Of a stretch of 64,000 nt of DNA, positions 44,392 to 54,677 are shown piece after piece. The first letter of the stretch is position 1. Every line of letters starts with the position of its first letter. The notes below the pieces were generated by a model. It was not told the origin of the DNA. It made no database searches and saw only the letters and a program-made list of their open reading frames with translations. Origin of the DNA: JACJVV01 sp964581515 (GTDB taxonomy: Archaea; Nanobdellota; Nanobdellia; Woesearchaeales; JACJVV01); the NCBI GenBank assembly GCA_964581515.1, contig CAZOOV010000002.1, forward strand, positions 124,001 to 188,000, in the 5' to 3' direction. A program made the position numbers and the translations under genes.

Positions 44392-47300
44392 CTAATCTTC
44401 TTTTAAGAATCCAGAAAATTCTGTAAATACTGGCTTAGAATTAAATCCAGGGAATTCTATGAATATGGGTTTAGAATTGAGTCCGAATTCAAGGAATAAA
44501 GGAGGAAGATTGTATCCGATTATATCAAGTTCTTCCATATCTTCAACAGTTGTTATAGAATATTCACATTTACCACAATCGTTTGGACAAGTTATGCAAT
44601 TCTCAAAATATACTTGAGTACAGATATTGTCTCCGCAATAATTTCTTGCACGACCACCATGCATAATTGCCCCATCTGATGTTGGAGGAGTTGTTGTAAC
44701 AGAAGCTGCCTGTGTTCCTTTAACTGCTGAGAACTGCAGGTTATCAACTTTTATAGTTGAACCTTGATCAGTACAAGTAATACCATCAAGTGTTATTCCT
44801 GTATTATTGCCTAAACAATCTGTAAAGTCAGTCTCATTATCCCCATCACATCCTGAGCTGACGCCATCTATTGATGATACATCTGCATCTTTCACGCATA
44901 GACTGATAAAACTATTGTCAGCAATATAAACTGTTTTATTGCCTTGCAATTGCCCAGATAAGTTTATGATAATATATGTATCTGCTTTTTGTATAGTTAT
45001 ATTGCTTAAATCAAGATTTGCTTCTGTGAAATTATGTGTGAAATTAATCATAGGTTCTTCATCATCATAAAATATAATCTCTTGCTCATCACTAAATGTT
45101 CCGTTTGTACTATTGCCACCCACTGTAATATTAAGATCATCTATACCATCAACAGTAACATTTGATTCATTATGTAAAAGAGGATCCGTTGTGTCAGGTA
45201 AACCATCATCGTCGATATCAGAAGTGGTATTTATCAGCATCGTACGATTTGTAGACCAATTACTATAGCCCACTAAATCATATGCAAGACAATTCCAAGT
45301 ATAATCTCCATTGCTTAAAGATAGTGTCCAACTTGATGAATCGTTTATCCCTGACAAGCCTACAGTGTTATACAATGAAAAGCTAGAGTTAGAACTGTTT
45401 GTAATGTAAAGACTTATGTTTGCCAAAGCATAATTATCTGTAGCAGAACAATTGAACAATACATTTGCAGTACCGATACTATCGTTAACATAACCATCAT
45501 CAGGATTATTGAGAGAAACACTTGGCGCTGTCAGATCAACTGTGAAAAATGTTGTTGCACTATCTTTGTTGTCTGCACTATCATTGGCCCAGACAGTAAC
45601 ATTATGCTGGCCTTCAGTCCAGGTTACAGCTGTTATGTTTGCACAGTTGCTTAATGTTGTGTTGAAGTTCATCGTGTCATTGCTGTACCAGCAAGAATCA
45701 AGATTTGTATCTGAAGCTGTATATGTTACATCAAGAGATGCATCTGTGGTGTTAGTGTTGCTAATAGGTGAAACTATGCTTATTGTTGGACTGATTGTAT
45801 CAATAGTAAAGGTTACAGTGGAACTACCTACATTTCCAATTGTATCATTTGCATATATGATAACAGTATGCACTCCTTCACTCCAAGATCTGCTTGTTAT
45901 GTTTGCACAACTGCTTAAAGTGACATTTGCAGCCTGATTATCACTATACCAGCAAGAATCTATCAAAGAACCATCAGAAGCTATGTACATTATATCTAGT
46001 CCAGTATCTGATGTGTTAGTATTGTTAACAGGAGAGCTTATTGTTATTGTCGGATCAGTTGTGTCTGTCCCGCTTATAATCGTAGCATTCCAAGAAGAAG
46101 TAATATCGTTTACTGTCATGTCAGAAGTTTTGTTTGCATACATTAAGAATTCATAAGTTGAATTAATGCTGCCTGTTGCATTTACCCAGAAAGTGACAAG
46201 GATTGATTCTCCTTGATTTAATGAAATATCATTAGGATTAGTACTGTTTATGTAAAACGGTGTTGTTGATGTATCTGTAACTAAAGTAGTAAGTGGGACA
46301 CAATCATATGTTCCTGTTGCAGCCCAACATGTTGATTGTTTGATAATAGTAGCATCAGCTAAATCAAAATCATGGTTATCTGCTGTATCAAAACCTAAGA
46401 ATACTGCTCTTCCAGGATTTGTTCCAGAAGTATAATCACTTATTGCGTCTCCTGCATCAATAGCAAAACCAGAAATATAACTTGAGCCATAATCTTGTGG
46501 TGAGAATAGTTTAGTATAAGGTGTCCTCATATTAGATGCAGTCATACGTCCCAAACCATCACCATCAGTAGAAGCAGTACCAGAAAATCCAGTCATTATC
46601 TCGTGTGATTGAATATCAATAATATTATCATCATAAGAGTCAGTATCACCTCTCCCATTAGTGACTCCTGTGTAACCTGATGCATAAAAATAATCAGATA
46701 TTGCAACAAGACCCAAGCTTTCATTCTCCCATGCGTCTTGTGCTGCAGGATAAGCATTTTCAGTAAATTGAAAACAAGAATAATAATAACCACCACACAT
46801 GACTATATCATATGCTGAATCATTGATTTCAGATTCAGTCCAAGAATTATATCTTTTTGCAGTAACTTGAAATCCTGAATCATTAAGATAATCTCTAAGA
46901 TCATCAGAATAAGAGCAAGTACTGCTATAACAATAAAATGCAATATCAACATCTGAATGATTGCCGTAATAAGCGTCTAGACTTACATTAATATCACCAC
47001 AATCATTTCTTGTACAGCTAACATTGACAGTGATGGGATTCCAGCTATTCTGACTGAGATTCATTATGCTTATTGCAGGAGTAATCATAGTCAATGTTAT
47101 GTTACTTGTCAAAGTCATATTGACCCACATAACATTATAATTCTCATTACCATGAGTATCATTGACAGTTACGTTCAACAAATAGACTCCTGCAGGAACT
47201 ACTGTACTATTCTCAAGATAACCAGAACAGTTTATCTGGAAATAAGTAGTGTCATTGACTGAAAAACAACTTATGTTTGCAGCGTCAGTAGCATCAATGT

Positions 47301-50043
47301 CATAAGCAAAGTCATTCAAGTCATTATTTGTCTGATTGACCATAACTGTAAAAACAGGAAGGATTGTATCTGATACATTCACCCACATAATATCTGAGAT
47401 CTCATTTCCTGCAGAATCATTTACTGTTATATTAAGTGTATACACTCCAACTGTCAAGACAGTATCATTCTCTAGATTACCAGAACAACTTATTTGGAAG
47501 TCAGTATTATTAACAGAAAAACATGCAAGATTATTGTCAGTAGCATTGATGTCATAAGCTATAGCAGTTGCATATTCCACTGATTGATTAACTATTGCTG
47601 TAAATACAGGATTTACTGTATCTACTGTAACATTTCTTAGTCCTGAATCATCTTGATTTGATTTTAAGTCTTTAGAAAATATCTGGTATGTGTATGTTCC
47701 ATCTGAAAGAGTTGTTGTTGCATTCTTGCTTTGATTTATGTAGAATATCCAAGCGTTTGTATCGTATTTATTCAGATTTGAAACATATTGTTGGTAAATT
47801 TGGTCTTGTGTAAAAGCAGTATTCCAAATCCTGAGCTCGTCGATGTTTCCAGTAAAATATTCAGATCCAAGATCGACATCTCTGCCTAGATTCAATGCAT
47901 TTGCTGAATTTACATTATGACTTGAAACAGCAGTTGCTTTCAGTTCACCATTTACATAAAGATAAGCATTACCACCATAACGTGTCAGGAAAACATGAGT
48001 CCATTGATTCAAGTTTGAGTTCATATTATAGTTTGAATCAAGTGTAACATCTGAACCATCTCCAATATATGCTAAAATTTCACTATTAGCAGCCAACTGA
48101 ATCTCATAATTCCCGCTTCCGCCAGCCCTTTTACCTATGATCTGTTCTTCAGCAGATACAGAAGAAGGAATCCTGAACCAAAGAGCAACTGAAAAGTCTC
48201 CTGTGCCAAAATTAAGAGAAGAATCTGTGCCTGCATTGATAAAATCACCAGCACCATCAAATGAAAATGAACCTTCATATTTTCCAGAACTATTCCAAAC
48301 AGCATCTGTTACAGCACCATCATTTGTGTTAGTACTAACATCTACAATAGTAGTGTCGTCTTCTCCTAAAGAAGAAAGATTATCAAAATTATACATCAAT
48401 ACAAGAGAATCATTAAACATTGTATAATTTGTTCCATTCCAATTATAGTTTAATTCATTTAATGTTACTTCTGTAATTGTTGAATTTATTTCTATTGAAG
48501 TTAAAGATGTGAAATAATTATCATCAAAAGTAGGAGAGACAAAAGTTGTAACAGGATCAGTCACATCAAGACCCATAGTCCTATTGACACCCCAATCAGA
48601 ATCATCCTCTGCATCATATACTAAACAATTCCAAGTATAATTACCTTCAGCAAGTTCTAATGTCCAACTACTTGAATTTGAAGTACCTGTTATCGCAGTA
48701 GATTGATTGAATGCGAAATTTGCATTTGATGAATCTGTTATGTATAAACTGATATTTTGCAGACCATCAGCATCAACAGCAGAACAATTGAAAGTTATAT
48801 TTTCAATAGCAGAGCCGAATTCATAATTATCAGATGGTGAGATAGGAGTTGCGGTAAGCAGAGGCCTATATATTCCAAGCTGATGGAGTTTTGAGTCGGA
48901 ACTACCAAAATAAAGGAAACCTTTTGCAACAACAGGAGTTCCACCAATAGATCCCCCAGCTGTATATGTTCCAATTAATTGACTAACATTTGTAGCATTC
49001 AACTGGTACATTATACTACCAGCAGGAATATAAACGTAATCAGGAGTAATGACTGGTTGTGAACTAGCTGAAGCACCAAGAGTATAATTAGCAATCACTA
49101 TGGATATGTTTGAAGCATCAGCTTGATAAAATGTAGAACGATTATTAAAATAAACATAGCCATTGCCTAATGTAGGTCCACTCCACCAAAATGAATTGCC
49201 TTGTGAGATATTAGCTATCTGATGGGTAACATTTGAACTGTTGAATTGCATGGTGTACATTTGATCGTCAATCATACACCCTTTGTATACATAATCAGCA
49301 TCAACTGCAAAAGTAAGCTCATCATTATTCGCAAGACAAGTGACTGATTTATAAGAAGTTAAATCTGAAGCATTTAACTGAACTAAACCCATCGTATGTC
49401 CTAAATAAGCATAATCTCCTACAACAGCGATAGATTCATAAGGTCTACTGTAGATATAATAATCCTCCAAATCCGTATTTATATCAGAAGCATTATATTT
49501 CTTGACATAAGGATTATAATTCCCTGCACCTGCATAGACAAAATCTCCAAAGACAGTAGGAGGGTTACTCCATCCTGCAGAATCTGCTATATAATCTGAA
49601 CCTAATGATTGGTCTAAATCAGAAGCATCTATTTGCCTAAGATAGTTATCAGATTTATATAATAAAGTACCATCATAATATGTAAAAGAACGTGAGACAT
49701 CATAGTTAGATGTACTCTCTTGCAATACTTCGCTGATGTTAAGTGCATTCAACTCGTATGCTTTTGAGGAATAATAACTATCAGCAACTATGAACAACGA
49801 ATTACCAACAATTATTGGTGAATTATCAACTTCTCTAGGCATTGTTATTGTGGTAACTGTTGTATTCGAGATATTTAAAGGACCATTTGCAGTAGTGAAC
49901 CTGTGATACCCACTATTTGCTCCATAACTCCACCATTCATCAGAGGGAGACTGCTCAATATAAGATTCTGCAGATACGAATATAAGTGATAAAGCTAGCA
50001 GTGTAACTAGAAGTAAAGCTTGCCACCCTCTTTTACAATACAT
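44392..50043 (-). CDS. Large secreted multidomain surface protein (propeller-like, LamG, Ig-like)
   Basis: 1883 residues with a signal peptide (to about residue 26). Residues about 60-400 are repeats of the PQQ-propeller type (VVGDYAYLGH, GFLYFGSSDSKLHQLG). One LamG/concanavalin-like domain lies at about 560-760 (FSVALWFRIPS, YLYVNGELKA, IDELRIWNTAF). Ig-like units follow, including three near-identical ones with paired Cys (DSCWYSN...LSNCANIT, FTVDLTAPSVSL). A glutamine-amidotransferase-like stretch (VDIAFYCYSS...AYDIVMCGGYYY) sits near the middle. The C-terminal part has a Cys motif (CGDNICT...CPNDCGKC) and three short repeats (EFxxNSKPxF). A cell-surface binding protein is inferred. Confidence 0.85.
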   Translation of the reverse strand: MYCKRGWQALLLVTLLALSLIFVSAESYIEQSPSDEWWSYGANSGYHRFTTANGPLNISNTTVTTITMPREVDNSPIIVGNSLFIVADSYYSSKAYELNALNISEVLQESTSNYDVSRSFTYYDGTLLYKSDNYLRQIDASDLDQSLGSDYIADSAGWSNPPTVFGDFVYAGAGNYNPYVKKYNASDINTDLEDYYIYSRPYESIAVVGDYAYLGHTMGLVQLNASDLTSYKSVTCLANNDELTFAVDADYVYKGCMIDDQMYTMQFNSSNVTHQIANISQGNSFWWSGPTLGNGYVYFNNRSTFYQADASNISIVIANYTLGASASSQPVITPDYVYIPAGSIMYQLNATNVSQLIGTYTAGGSIGGTPVVAKGFLYFGSSDSKLHQLGIYRPLLTATPISPSDNYEFGSAIENITFNCSAVDADGLQNISLYITDSSNANFAFNQSTAITGTSNSSSWTLELAEGNYTWNCLVYDAEDDSDWGVNRTMGLDVTDPVTTFVSPTFDDNYFTSLTSIEINSTITEVTLNELNYNWNGTNYTMFNDSLVLMYNFDNLSSLGEDDTTIVDVSTNTNDGAVTDAVWNSSGKYEGSFSFDGAGDFINAGTDSSLNFGTGDFSVALWFRIPSSVSAEEQIIGKRAGGSGNYEIQLAANSEILAYIGDGSDVTLDSNYNMNSNLNQWTHVFLTRYGGNAYLYVNGELKATAVSSHNVNSANALNLGRDVDLGSEYFTGNIDELRIWNTAFTQDQIYQQYVSNLNKYDTNAWIFYINQSKNATTTLSDGTYTYQIFSKDLKSNQDDSGLRNVTVDTVNPVFTAIVNQSVEYATAIAYDINATDNNLACFSVNNTDFQISCSGNLENDTVLTVGVYTLNITVNDSAGNEISDIMWVNVSDTILPVFTVMVNQTNNDLNDFAYDIDATDAANISCFSVNDTTYFQINCSGYLENSTVVPAGVYLLNVTVNDTHGNENYNVMWVNMTLTSNITLTMITPAISIMNLSQNSWNPITVNVSCTRNDCGDINVSLDAYYGNHSDVDIAFYCYSSTCSYSDDLRDYLNDSGFQVTAKRYNSWTESEINDSAYDIVMCGGYYYSCFQFTENAYPAAQDAWENESLGLVAISDYFYASGYTGVTNGRGDTDSYDDNIIDIQSHEIMTGFSGTASTDGDGLGRMTASNMRTPYTKLFSPQDYGSSYISGFAIDAGDAISDYTSGTNPGRAVFLGFDTADNHDFDLADATIIKQSTCWAATGTYDCVPLTTLVTDTSTTPFYINSTNPNDISLNQGESILVTFWVNATGSINSTYEFLMYANKTSDMTVNDITSSWNATIISGTDTTDPTITISSPVNNTNTSDTGLDIMYIASDGSLIDSCWYSDNQAANVTLSSCANITSRSWSEGVHTVIIYANDTIGNVGSSTVTFTIDTISPTISIVSPISNTNTTDASLDVTYTASDTNLDSCWYSNDTMNFNTTLSNCANITAVTWTEGQHNVTVWANDSADNKDSATTFFTVDLTAPSVSLNNPDDGYVNDSIGTANVLFNCSATDNYALANISLYITNSSNSSFSLYNTVGLSGINDSSSWTLSLSNGDYTWNCLAYDLVGYSNWSTNRTMLINTTSDIDDDGLPDTTDPLLHNESNVTVDGIDDLNITVGGNSTNGTFSDEQEIIFYDDEEPMINFTHNFTEANLDLSNITIQKADTYIIINLSGQLQGNKTVYIADNSFISLCVKDADVSSIDGVSSGCDGDNETDFTDCLGNNTGITLDGITCTDQGSTIKVDNLQFSAVKGTQAASVTTTPPTSDGAIMHGGRARNYCGDNICTQVYFENCITCPNDCGKCEYSITTVEDMEELDIIGYNLPPLFLEFGLNSKPIFIEFPGFNSKPVFTEFSGFLKED

Positions 50044-50128
50044 TATACACAGATTCTACTAATGATTATATATAAAATTAACTGTTTTTTAGGTTCAAAT
50101 AGGTTCAATAATTCATAAATAGAAAAAG

Positions 50129-51658
50129 TTAGTATTCTGAGTCATTCAATGAATAAAATACCAACGCTTGATCTCGAAAAGTGCCAAAACTGTTTGAGAA
50201 ATCTGCAAAACTATCAAAGAATTCTTGCTTGCTGTTATAAGCCATAAGAATTTGATTGTAATTGAGACCTTTGCCTTTTTCTATATCATAAAGATAATTT
50301 CTTTTGAGCTTTTCCTTATCATGGATCCTTGTAATATTGTATTTATTCGGGTTTTCGAAGATATCGCTCTCTTCATAAAGGAAAAAAGGGCTTGGAAGCA
50401 CACAATTGATATGTTTCCTGTTGTTTTTTAAAAAGACACATGTATCCTCCAACTCTTTTTCTGTCTCACCAGGAAAACCGATGATGATAAGACAGTAATT
50501 ACTTATTTTTGCTTCTGATGAAGCCTTAAGATTTGTAGCCATCTGTTCCACTTTCACCCCTTTATTCATCTTGTCAAGTATTCCCTGATTTCCTGACTCA
50601 ATCCCCCAGAAGATCAGCCTGCATCCAGCATCATGCATCTTTTTCATGAGAGTTTGGTCGAAGCCAGCCATGGGCTTAAGCGTACAATGCCAAAAGACCT
50701 GGATGCCTGATTGAGTTATAAGATCACAGAACTTATCCATGAATTCAGGCAAGATCATCTCATCAACGATGTTAAAATATCTTATTCCCAGACTGTTATA
50801 AGCCTTTATCTCCTCGAAAAACTGTTGCGAGGATTTTGTCTTATACTTGTGGAATGTCTTGTAATGTATGCAATAAGTGCATTTTTTCCAGGCGCAGCTT
50901 CTTGATGAATAAACAGGCAGGACAACTTCCGGATTATAGTATTCCTTAAGGTTGTATCCTTTAAAGACTGGTGTCGGCATATCTTCAATAGAATCTATCT
51001 CTTCTCTCTCTGTTGCCGTGATGTTGCCATCCTTTTCATATACTAGGCTTGGGACTGTGTTTAAATTGCCAGGATTGTTCAAGTTCTTGAGTAAAGCGTC
51101 AAAGGCAAGCTCTGCTTCACCATAGATCAGGAAATCCATGAACTTACTATCAAACTTGTCTTTTGCTCTCGTCGCAAAGCTGCTTCCGCCGAATACTATC
51201 TTTGTTTCTGGTTTGAGCTGCCTTATCATCTCTGCAAAGAAGCATGAAGAATTCCATTGTGTAGTCAATGTTGTTGAGAAGCCGACAATATCCGGACTTT
51301 CGTTTATTATCATGTTTGCAAATGCGATCATGCATTCAGGAGGCATCTTTCCTTCTGTGAAGAATGCACCAAGCATATCATCGTATTCAATATGAGTCCT
51401 CATAAGGAGATCAATGAATTTTCTTGAGTTCTTATCGTATTCTTCATTGAAGACTTCTATTGAGCTGAATGAATTGATATCAACAGAATCAATCTTAATT
51501 ACATCTTTGAATATATGCTTATGGAATTCAAGATTAAGATCCATGATCTTGACTTCAAGGCCAGGATTGTTCTTCTCAAGATAAGATTTAAGCTGGGCTG
51601 ACGCTAATGGGATGTAAGTGGGAAATGCAAATGGAGGGAATACAAGCAAAAGCTTCAT
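50129..51658 (-). CDS. B12-binding-type radical SAM protein
   Basis: 509 residues from ATG 51658 (MKLLLVFPPFAFPT); the upstream in-frame extension lacks a supporting signal. The N-terminal 190 residues are cobalamin-binding-like (MKLLLVFPPF, PDIVGFSTTLTTQWN, KIVFGGSS), without an obvious D-x-H-x-x-G cobalt ligand. The radical SAM part has YSSRSCAWKKCTYCIHY (Cx4Cx2C, the W-containing variant seen in B12-dependent and RiPP-type enzymes). It continues RYFNIVDEMILPEF, then RLIFWGIESGNQGILDKM. Likely a methyltransferase-type or thioether-forming enzyme; substrate unknown. Divergent from the ParB-like gene. Confidence 0.85.
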   Translation of the reverse strand: MKLLLVFPPFAFPTYIPLASAQLKSYLEKNNPGLEVKIMDLNLEFHKHIFKDVIKIDSVDINSFSSIEVFNEEYDKNSRKFIDLLMRTHIEYDDMLGAFFTEGKMPPECMIAFANMIINESPDIVGFSTTLTTQWNSSCFFAEMIRQLKPETKIVFGGSSFATRAKDKFDSKFMDFLIYGEAELAFDALLKNLNNPGNLNTVPSLVYEKDGNITATEREEIDSIEDMPTPVFKGYNLKEYYNPEVVLPVYSSRSCAWKKCTYCIHYKTFHKYKTKSSQQFFEEIKAYNSLGIRYFNIVDEMILPEFMDKFCDLITQSGIQVFWHCTLKPMAGFDQTLMKKMHDAGCRLIFWGIESGNQGILDKMNKGVKVEQMATNLKASSEAKISNYCLIIIGFPGETEKELEDTCVFLKNNRKHINCVLPSPFFLYEESDIFENPNKYNITRIHDKEKLKRNYLYDIEKGKGLNYNQILMAYNSKQEFFDSFADFSNSFGTFRDQALVFYSLNDSEY

Positions 51659-51736
51659 TTTGCATATATTATATTTAGCGTTTAAATGTTTATTTGTACG
51701 CAAATATTTAATAATAAGATAAATATAAGGAGCTGT

Positions 51737-52348
51737 ATGACATATATTGTAAGATTGAGCAAGCCTGATAAGGCAGGAATCATCAAAGTAATATCATCTG
51801 AAATCAACAAAACAGATAGTGTTAAGACTGTTTATGATGCAGTTGTCTTCTTTGAGAAAAATATTTTCTCTAATATTAAAGAAGATGAATACAAAAACAT
51901 ATCTGTTGATAGAATATTGCTTAAGGATATAATAAATATACATGATAATGATGGTATCAAAGACATGAAGCAGATTGAAAGCATGAGAAAAGCTATCATA
52001 AGCGGGAAGGAAGTTCTTTCTGATAACGGAATACCGAATATACAGCTTGTATTGACAAAAGAAGGAAAGCTCCTGCTGTTCAATGGTCATCATACCATGC
52101 TAGCTTACATGATGGAAGGTAAAGAATACCTTGAAGAGATACAGCATGTAATAGTATCAGATAAAGAGGAAGGATTCATCAATGATGATGAGATTTCAGT
52201 ATTCTTCGGAGAACACAGGCAGAGACTGATAAGCGAGGATTGGAGAGAATCTGTCATAAATTGGCAAGCTCCTAAAGAAAAACAGCTGTGTAAAAGGAAA
52301 CAGAATAATATGGGTGAACTGTTTAAAGAGTTATCAGATAGATTTTAG
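51737..52348 (+). CDS. ParB/Srx-fold-like protein
   Basis: 203 residues from ATG 51737, preceded by AAGGAGCTGT; the in-frame extension to 51686 overlaps the divergent promoter and is rejected. It contains KLLLFNGHHTMLAYMMEGKE, like the D/N-G-H-H-R-x-x-A motif of ParB/sulfiredoxin-type nucleotide-hydrolysing or kinase folds, preceded by VDRILLKDI and MRKAIISGKEVL as expected. There is no C-terminal DNA-binding part of ParB, so chromosome partition is unlikely. It is divergent from the radical SAM gene with 78 bases between, so a shared regulatory region is possible. Confidence 0.6.
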   Translation: MTYIVRLSKPDKAGIIKVISSEINKTDSVKTVYDAVVFFEKNIFSNIKEDEYKNISVDRILLKDIINIHDNDGIKDMKQIESMRKAIISGKEVLSDNGIPNIQLVLTKEGKLLLFNGHHTMLAYMMEGKEYLEEIQHVIVSDKEEGFINDDEISVFFGEHRQRLISEDWRESVINWQAPKEKQLCKRKQNNMGELFKELSDRF

Positions 52349-52358
52349 AGGCTAAGCA

Positions 52359-54545
52359 TTAAAGGCTAAGCCTTGCAAGAAGATATGATATTGTCGATTC
52401 TGCTCCCTGATTAAGATTTACAGAGGATTTTCCCAAGCCATCATAACAACCACCAGTGGAATCATCATATACGACCTGATTCAATGCATTGTTCCCAAGG
52501 AACCATTGGAATGCGATCTTTGCATTCTTAAGATATTTCTTATCACCTGTTATCTCATTTGCCAATATAAGAGTCTGGACCATAGACGCAGTATCTACAG
52601 GCTGTTGATCGAAATGAGCCCTGTGACCATGCCTTATGTACCAGCCATCATGTCCGATAGGGGCAAAACTGTCTTCTGAGAATGTTATGCTTATCAGGAA
52701 ATCAAGTGCTGATAATGCAACATCAAGATATCTTTTGTCTTTTGTCGCCATATAAGCGAAAAGAAGAGATTCAGGAAGCCTGCTGTTTGAATAAGTAAGC
52801 GAAGCCTCAAACCATTTCCATTCAGAGCATGAAGTCTCTTTATATATCTTGACAAGGAAGTCTGAATAAGATTTTATCTTAGAGACCAGCTTCCTGTTAG
52901 GTTTAGCTTTATTGTAATAATAAAGACCCATTATTGTGAAAGCGACTGCTCTTGGAGACTGCATATCATCGACTAAATCTAAAGCAGCCTTAAATATCTC
53001 TTCAGCTTTCTCTCTTAAATTTAAAGGCAATGACCTGACAGACATAAGAAAACCTAATGCCCAAAGAGCACGACCATGAGCATCATCTGTCCAATGATCC
53101 TTGTTTATCTTCCTGTCATAATCTACAAAATTATAGAGTCTGCCATCTTCCTGCTGCACAAACTTTATGAAACCCATATAAGTCTTGATAAGCTTCAATC
53201 TTGACTCATCCTTAAACTTCTCATAATGCATGCATGCAGCAATCATGGCCCTTGCATTATCGTCGAGAGTATAACCTGAATCAGTATCAGGAGTAGTATG
53301 TGTGACAAACTGCAGCATCCCGAACTCATCAGTCATCTTTGCAAGATGAGTCAGTTTAATCTTAGGGAAATTTGTATCATATTTCTCATGAGTATCAAGG
53401 TAAGTATTGAAGATATCCATATAAGACAATGCAACATTAGGCCAAGTCATATGCCTTGTGTATGAATATGCATTCTTTTCCATTTTCTCTTTCAATTTCT
53501 TGTTTGAAAGAACCTTAAGTATGGCCTTCTTGAATGATTCTGAATCTTCGAATTCAGTCAATATACCTCTTTCATGATTCACTATGTCGCTAGCATGCAG
53601 GAAAGGAGTGCTCACTACTGCTCTTCCAGCACCCATCGCATATACTAATGTACCGCTTGTAATCTGTTTAGGAGCCTGATTCGAGCATATGAAGATATCA
53701 GTAGCAGTCAAGTAAGATATGATCTCACTTAGCTTTACATATTTATTATAGAATTTTACATTCTTCTCAAGACCCAGATCCTTGACTTTCTTCTCCAGCA
53801 TGTTCCTGTACTGCTCACCTTCTCTCTTCCTTATTACAGGATGTGTTTCACCTACTATGATGTAAAGAAGACTTGGATATTTCCTAACAACATCAGGAAG
53901 AGCATCGATCACGAATTCATATCCTTTTCCAGAGCTCATCATGCCGAAAGAACTCAGCAGGATCCTGTCTTTGTAACCTAACTTTGCTTTCTCTCTCTCG
54001 CTGGTCTCAAAATCTATTGAAGGGATACCATGAGGAACAAGGCGTATGTCTGTCTTGATATCATAATCCTTCCTCAGGATGCTTATCGCCTTCTCTGTCA
54101 TAACAACGATGTGATGGGATTTCTCAGCAATAGCGCGTACAACACGCTTCAGCTTCTCATCAGGCTTAGGCAATACAGAATGGAATGTTATGACAACTGG
54201 CTTGTTTATCACTTCAAGGAATGCAATAAGATAGCTCCCGTATTCTCCACCGAAAATTCCGAACTCATGCTGGATGCATACTAATTTTATCGAGTCCTTC
54301 TTGTTTATCTCTTTAGCTGTATTGATATATTCAGCTATATCTGTATCACTGATCTCATATATGACATCATCAGAATAATTATATATGTTAGTGCCGTTGT
54401 TGTTCATGGCAATGATCTTTGATTTTGTCAAAGGAGCAAACTTATTGTCAAATGCTTTTGTAAGATCCTGAGTAAAAGTTGCAATCCCGCATTCTCTTGG
54501 CGGAAAGGTTGCCATGTAAAGAATTTTAGATGATTTCTCCTTCAT
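52359..54545 (-). CDS. Two-domain glycosyltransferase (GT4 plus alpha-toroid)
   Basis: 728 residues. The first about 390 residues are a GT4 enzyme: PPRECGIATFTQDL at the acceptor side, QHEFGIFGGEYG, a Rossmann domain (SFGMMSSGKGYEFVIDALP), and ITSGTLVYAMGAGRAVVST in place of the usual E-x7-E region. The last about 300 residues are an alpha/alpha toroid (YTLDDNARAMIAACMHYEKF, DHWTDDAHGRALWALGF, EWKWFEASLTYSNSRLPESL) as in glycosidases or mannan-acting proteins. Its own TATA (AATTTATAAATAA) lies about 25 bases upstream. With the GH130 gene before it, it likely acts on mannose-type glycans. Confidence 0.88.
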   Translation of the reverse strand: MKEKSSKILYMATFPPRECGIATFTQDLTKAFDNKFAPLTKSKIIAMNNNGTNIYNYSDDVIYEISDTDIAEYINTAKEINKKDSIKLVCIQHEFGIFGGEYGSYLIAFLEVINKPVVITFHSVLPKPDEKLKRVVRAIAEKSHHIVVMTEKAISILRKDYDIKTDIRLVPHGIPSIDFETSEREKAKLGYKDRILLSSFGMMSSGKGYEFVIDALPDVVRKYPSLLYIIVGETHPVIRKREGEQYRNMLEKKVKDLGLEKNVKFYNKYVKLSEIISYLTATDIFICSNQAPKQITSGTLVYAMGAGRAVVSTPFLHASDIVNHERGILTEFEDSESFKKAILKVLSNKKLKEKMEKNAYSYTRHMTWPNVALSYMDIFNTYLDTHEKYDTNFPKIKLTHLAKMTDEFGMLQFVTHTTPDTDSGYTLDDNARAMIAACMHYEKFKDESRLKLIKTYMGFIKFVQQEDGRLYNFVDYDRKINKDHWTDDAHGRALWALGFLMSVRSLPLNLREKAEEIFKAALDLVDDMQSPRAVAFTIMGLYYYNKAKPNRKLVSKIKSYSDFLVKIYKETSCSEWKWFEASLTYSNSRLPESLLFAYMATKDKRYLDVALSALDFLISITFSEDSFAPIGHDGWYIRHGHRAHFDQQPVDTASMVQTLILANEITGDKKYLKNAKIAFQWFLGNNALNQVVYDDSTGGCYDGLGKSSVNLNQGAESTISYLLARLSL

Positions 54546-54677
54546 ATGAATTGGAAGAGATGATTTATTTATAAATTATGCCCCTATCATATATAAATCA
54601 TAAATCAAGAGTAAAGCATACAATAAATATACAATAGATGTATAATAGATGTATAATAAAGAAGATAGTATCAAAGA

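Noticed and set aside
44334..44395. A tRNA-like 5' segment (AGTAGTATAACGGTAC, D-arm-like) behind a TATA box
   Set aside because: No matching anticodon arm, T arm or 3' acceptor strand follows, and position 8 is not T. Too little to call a tRNA half or a split tRNA.
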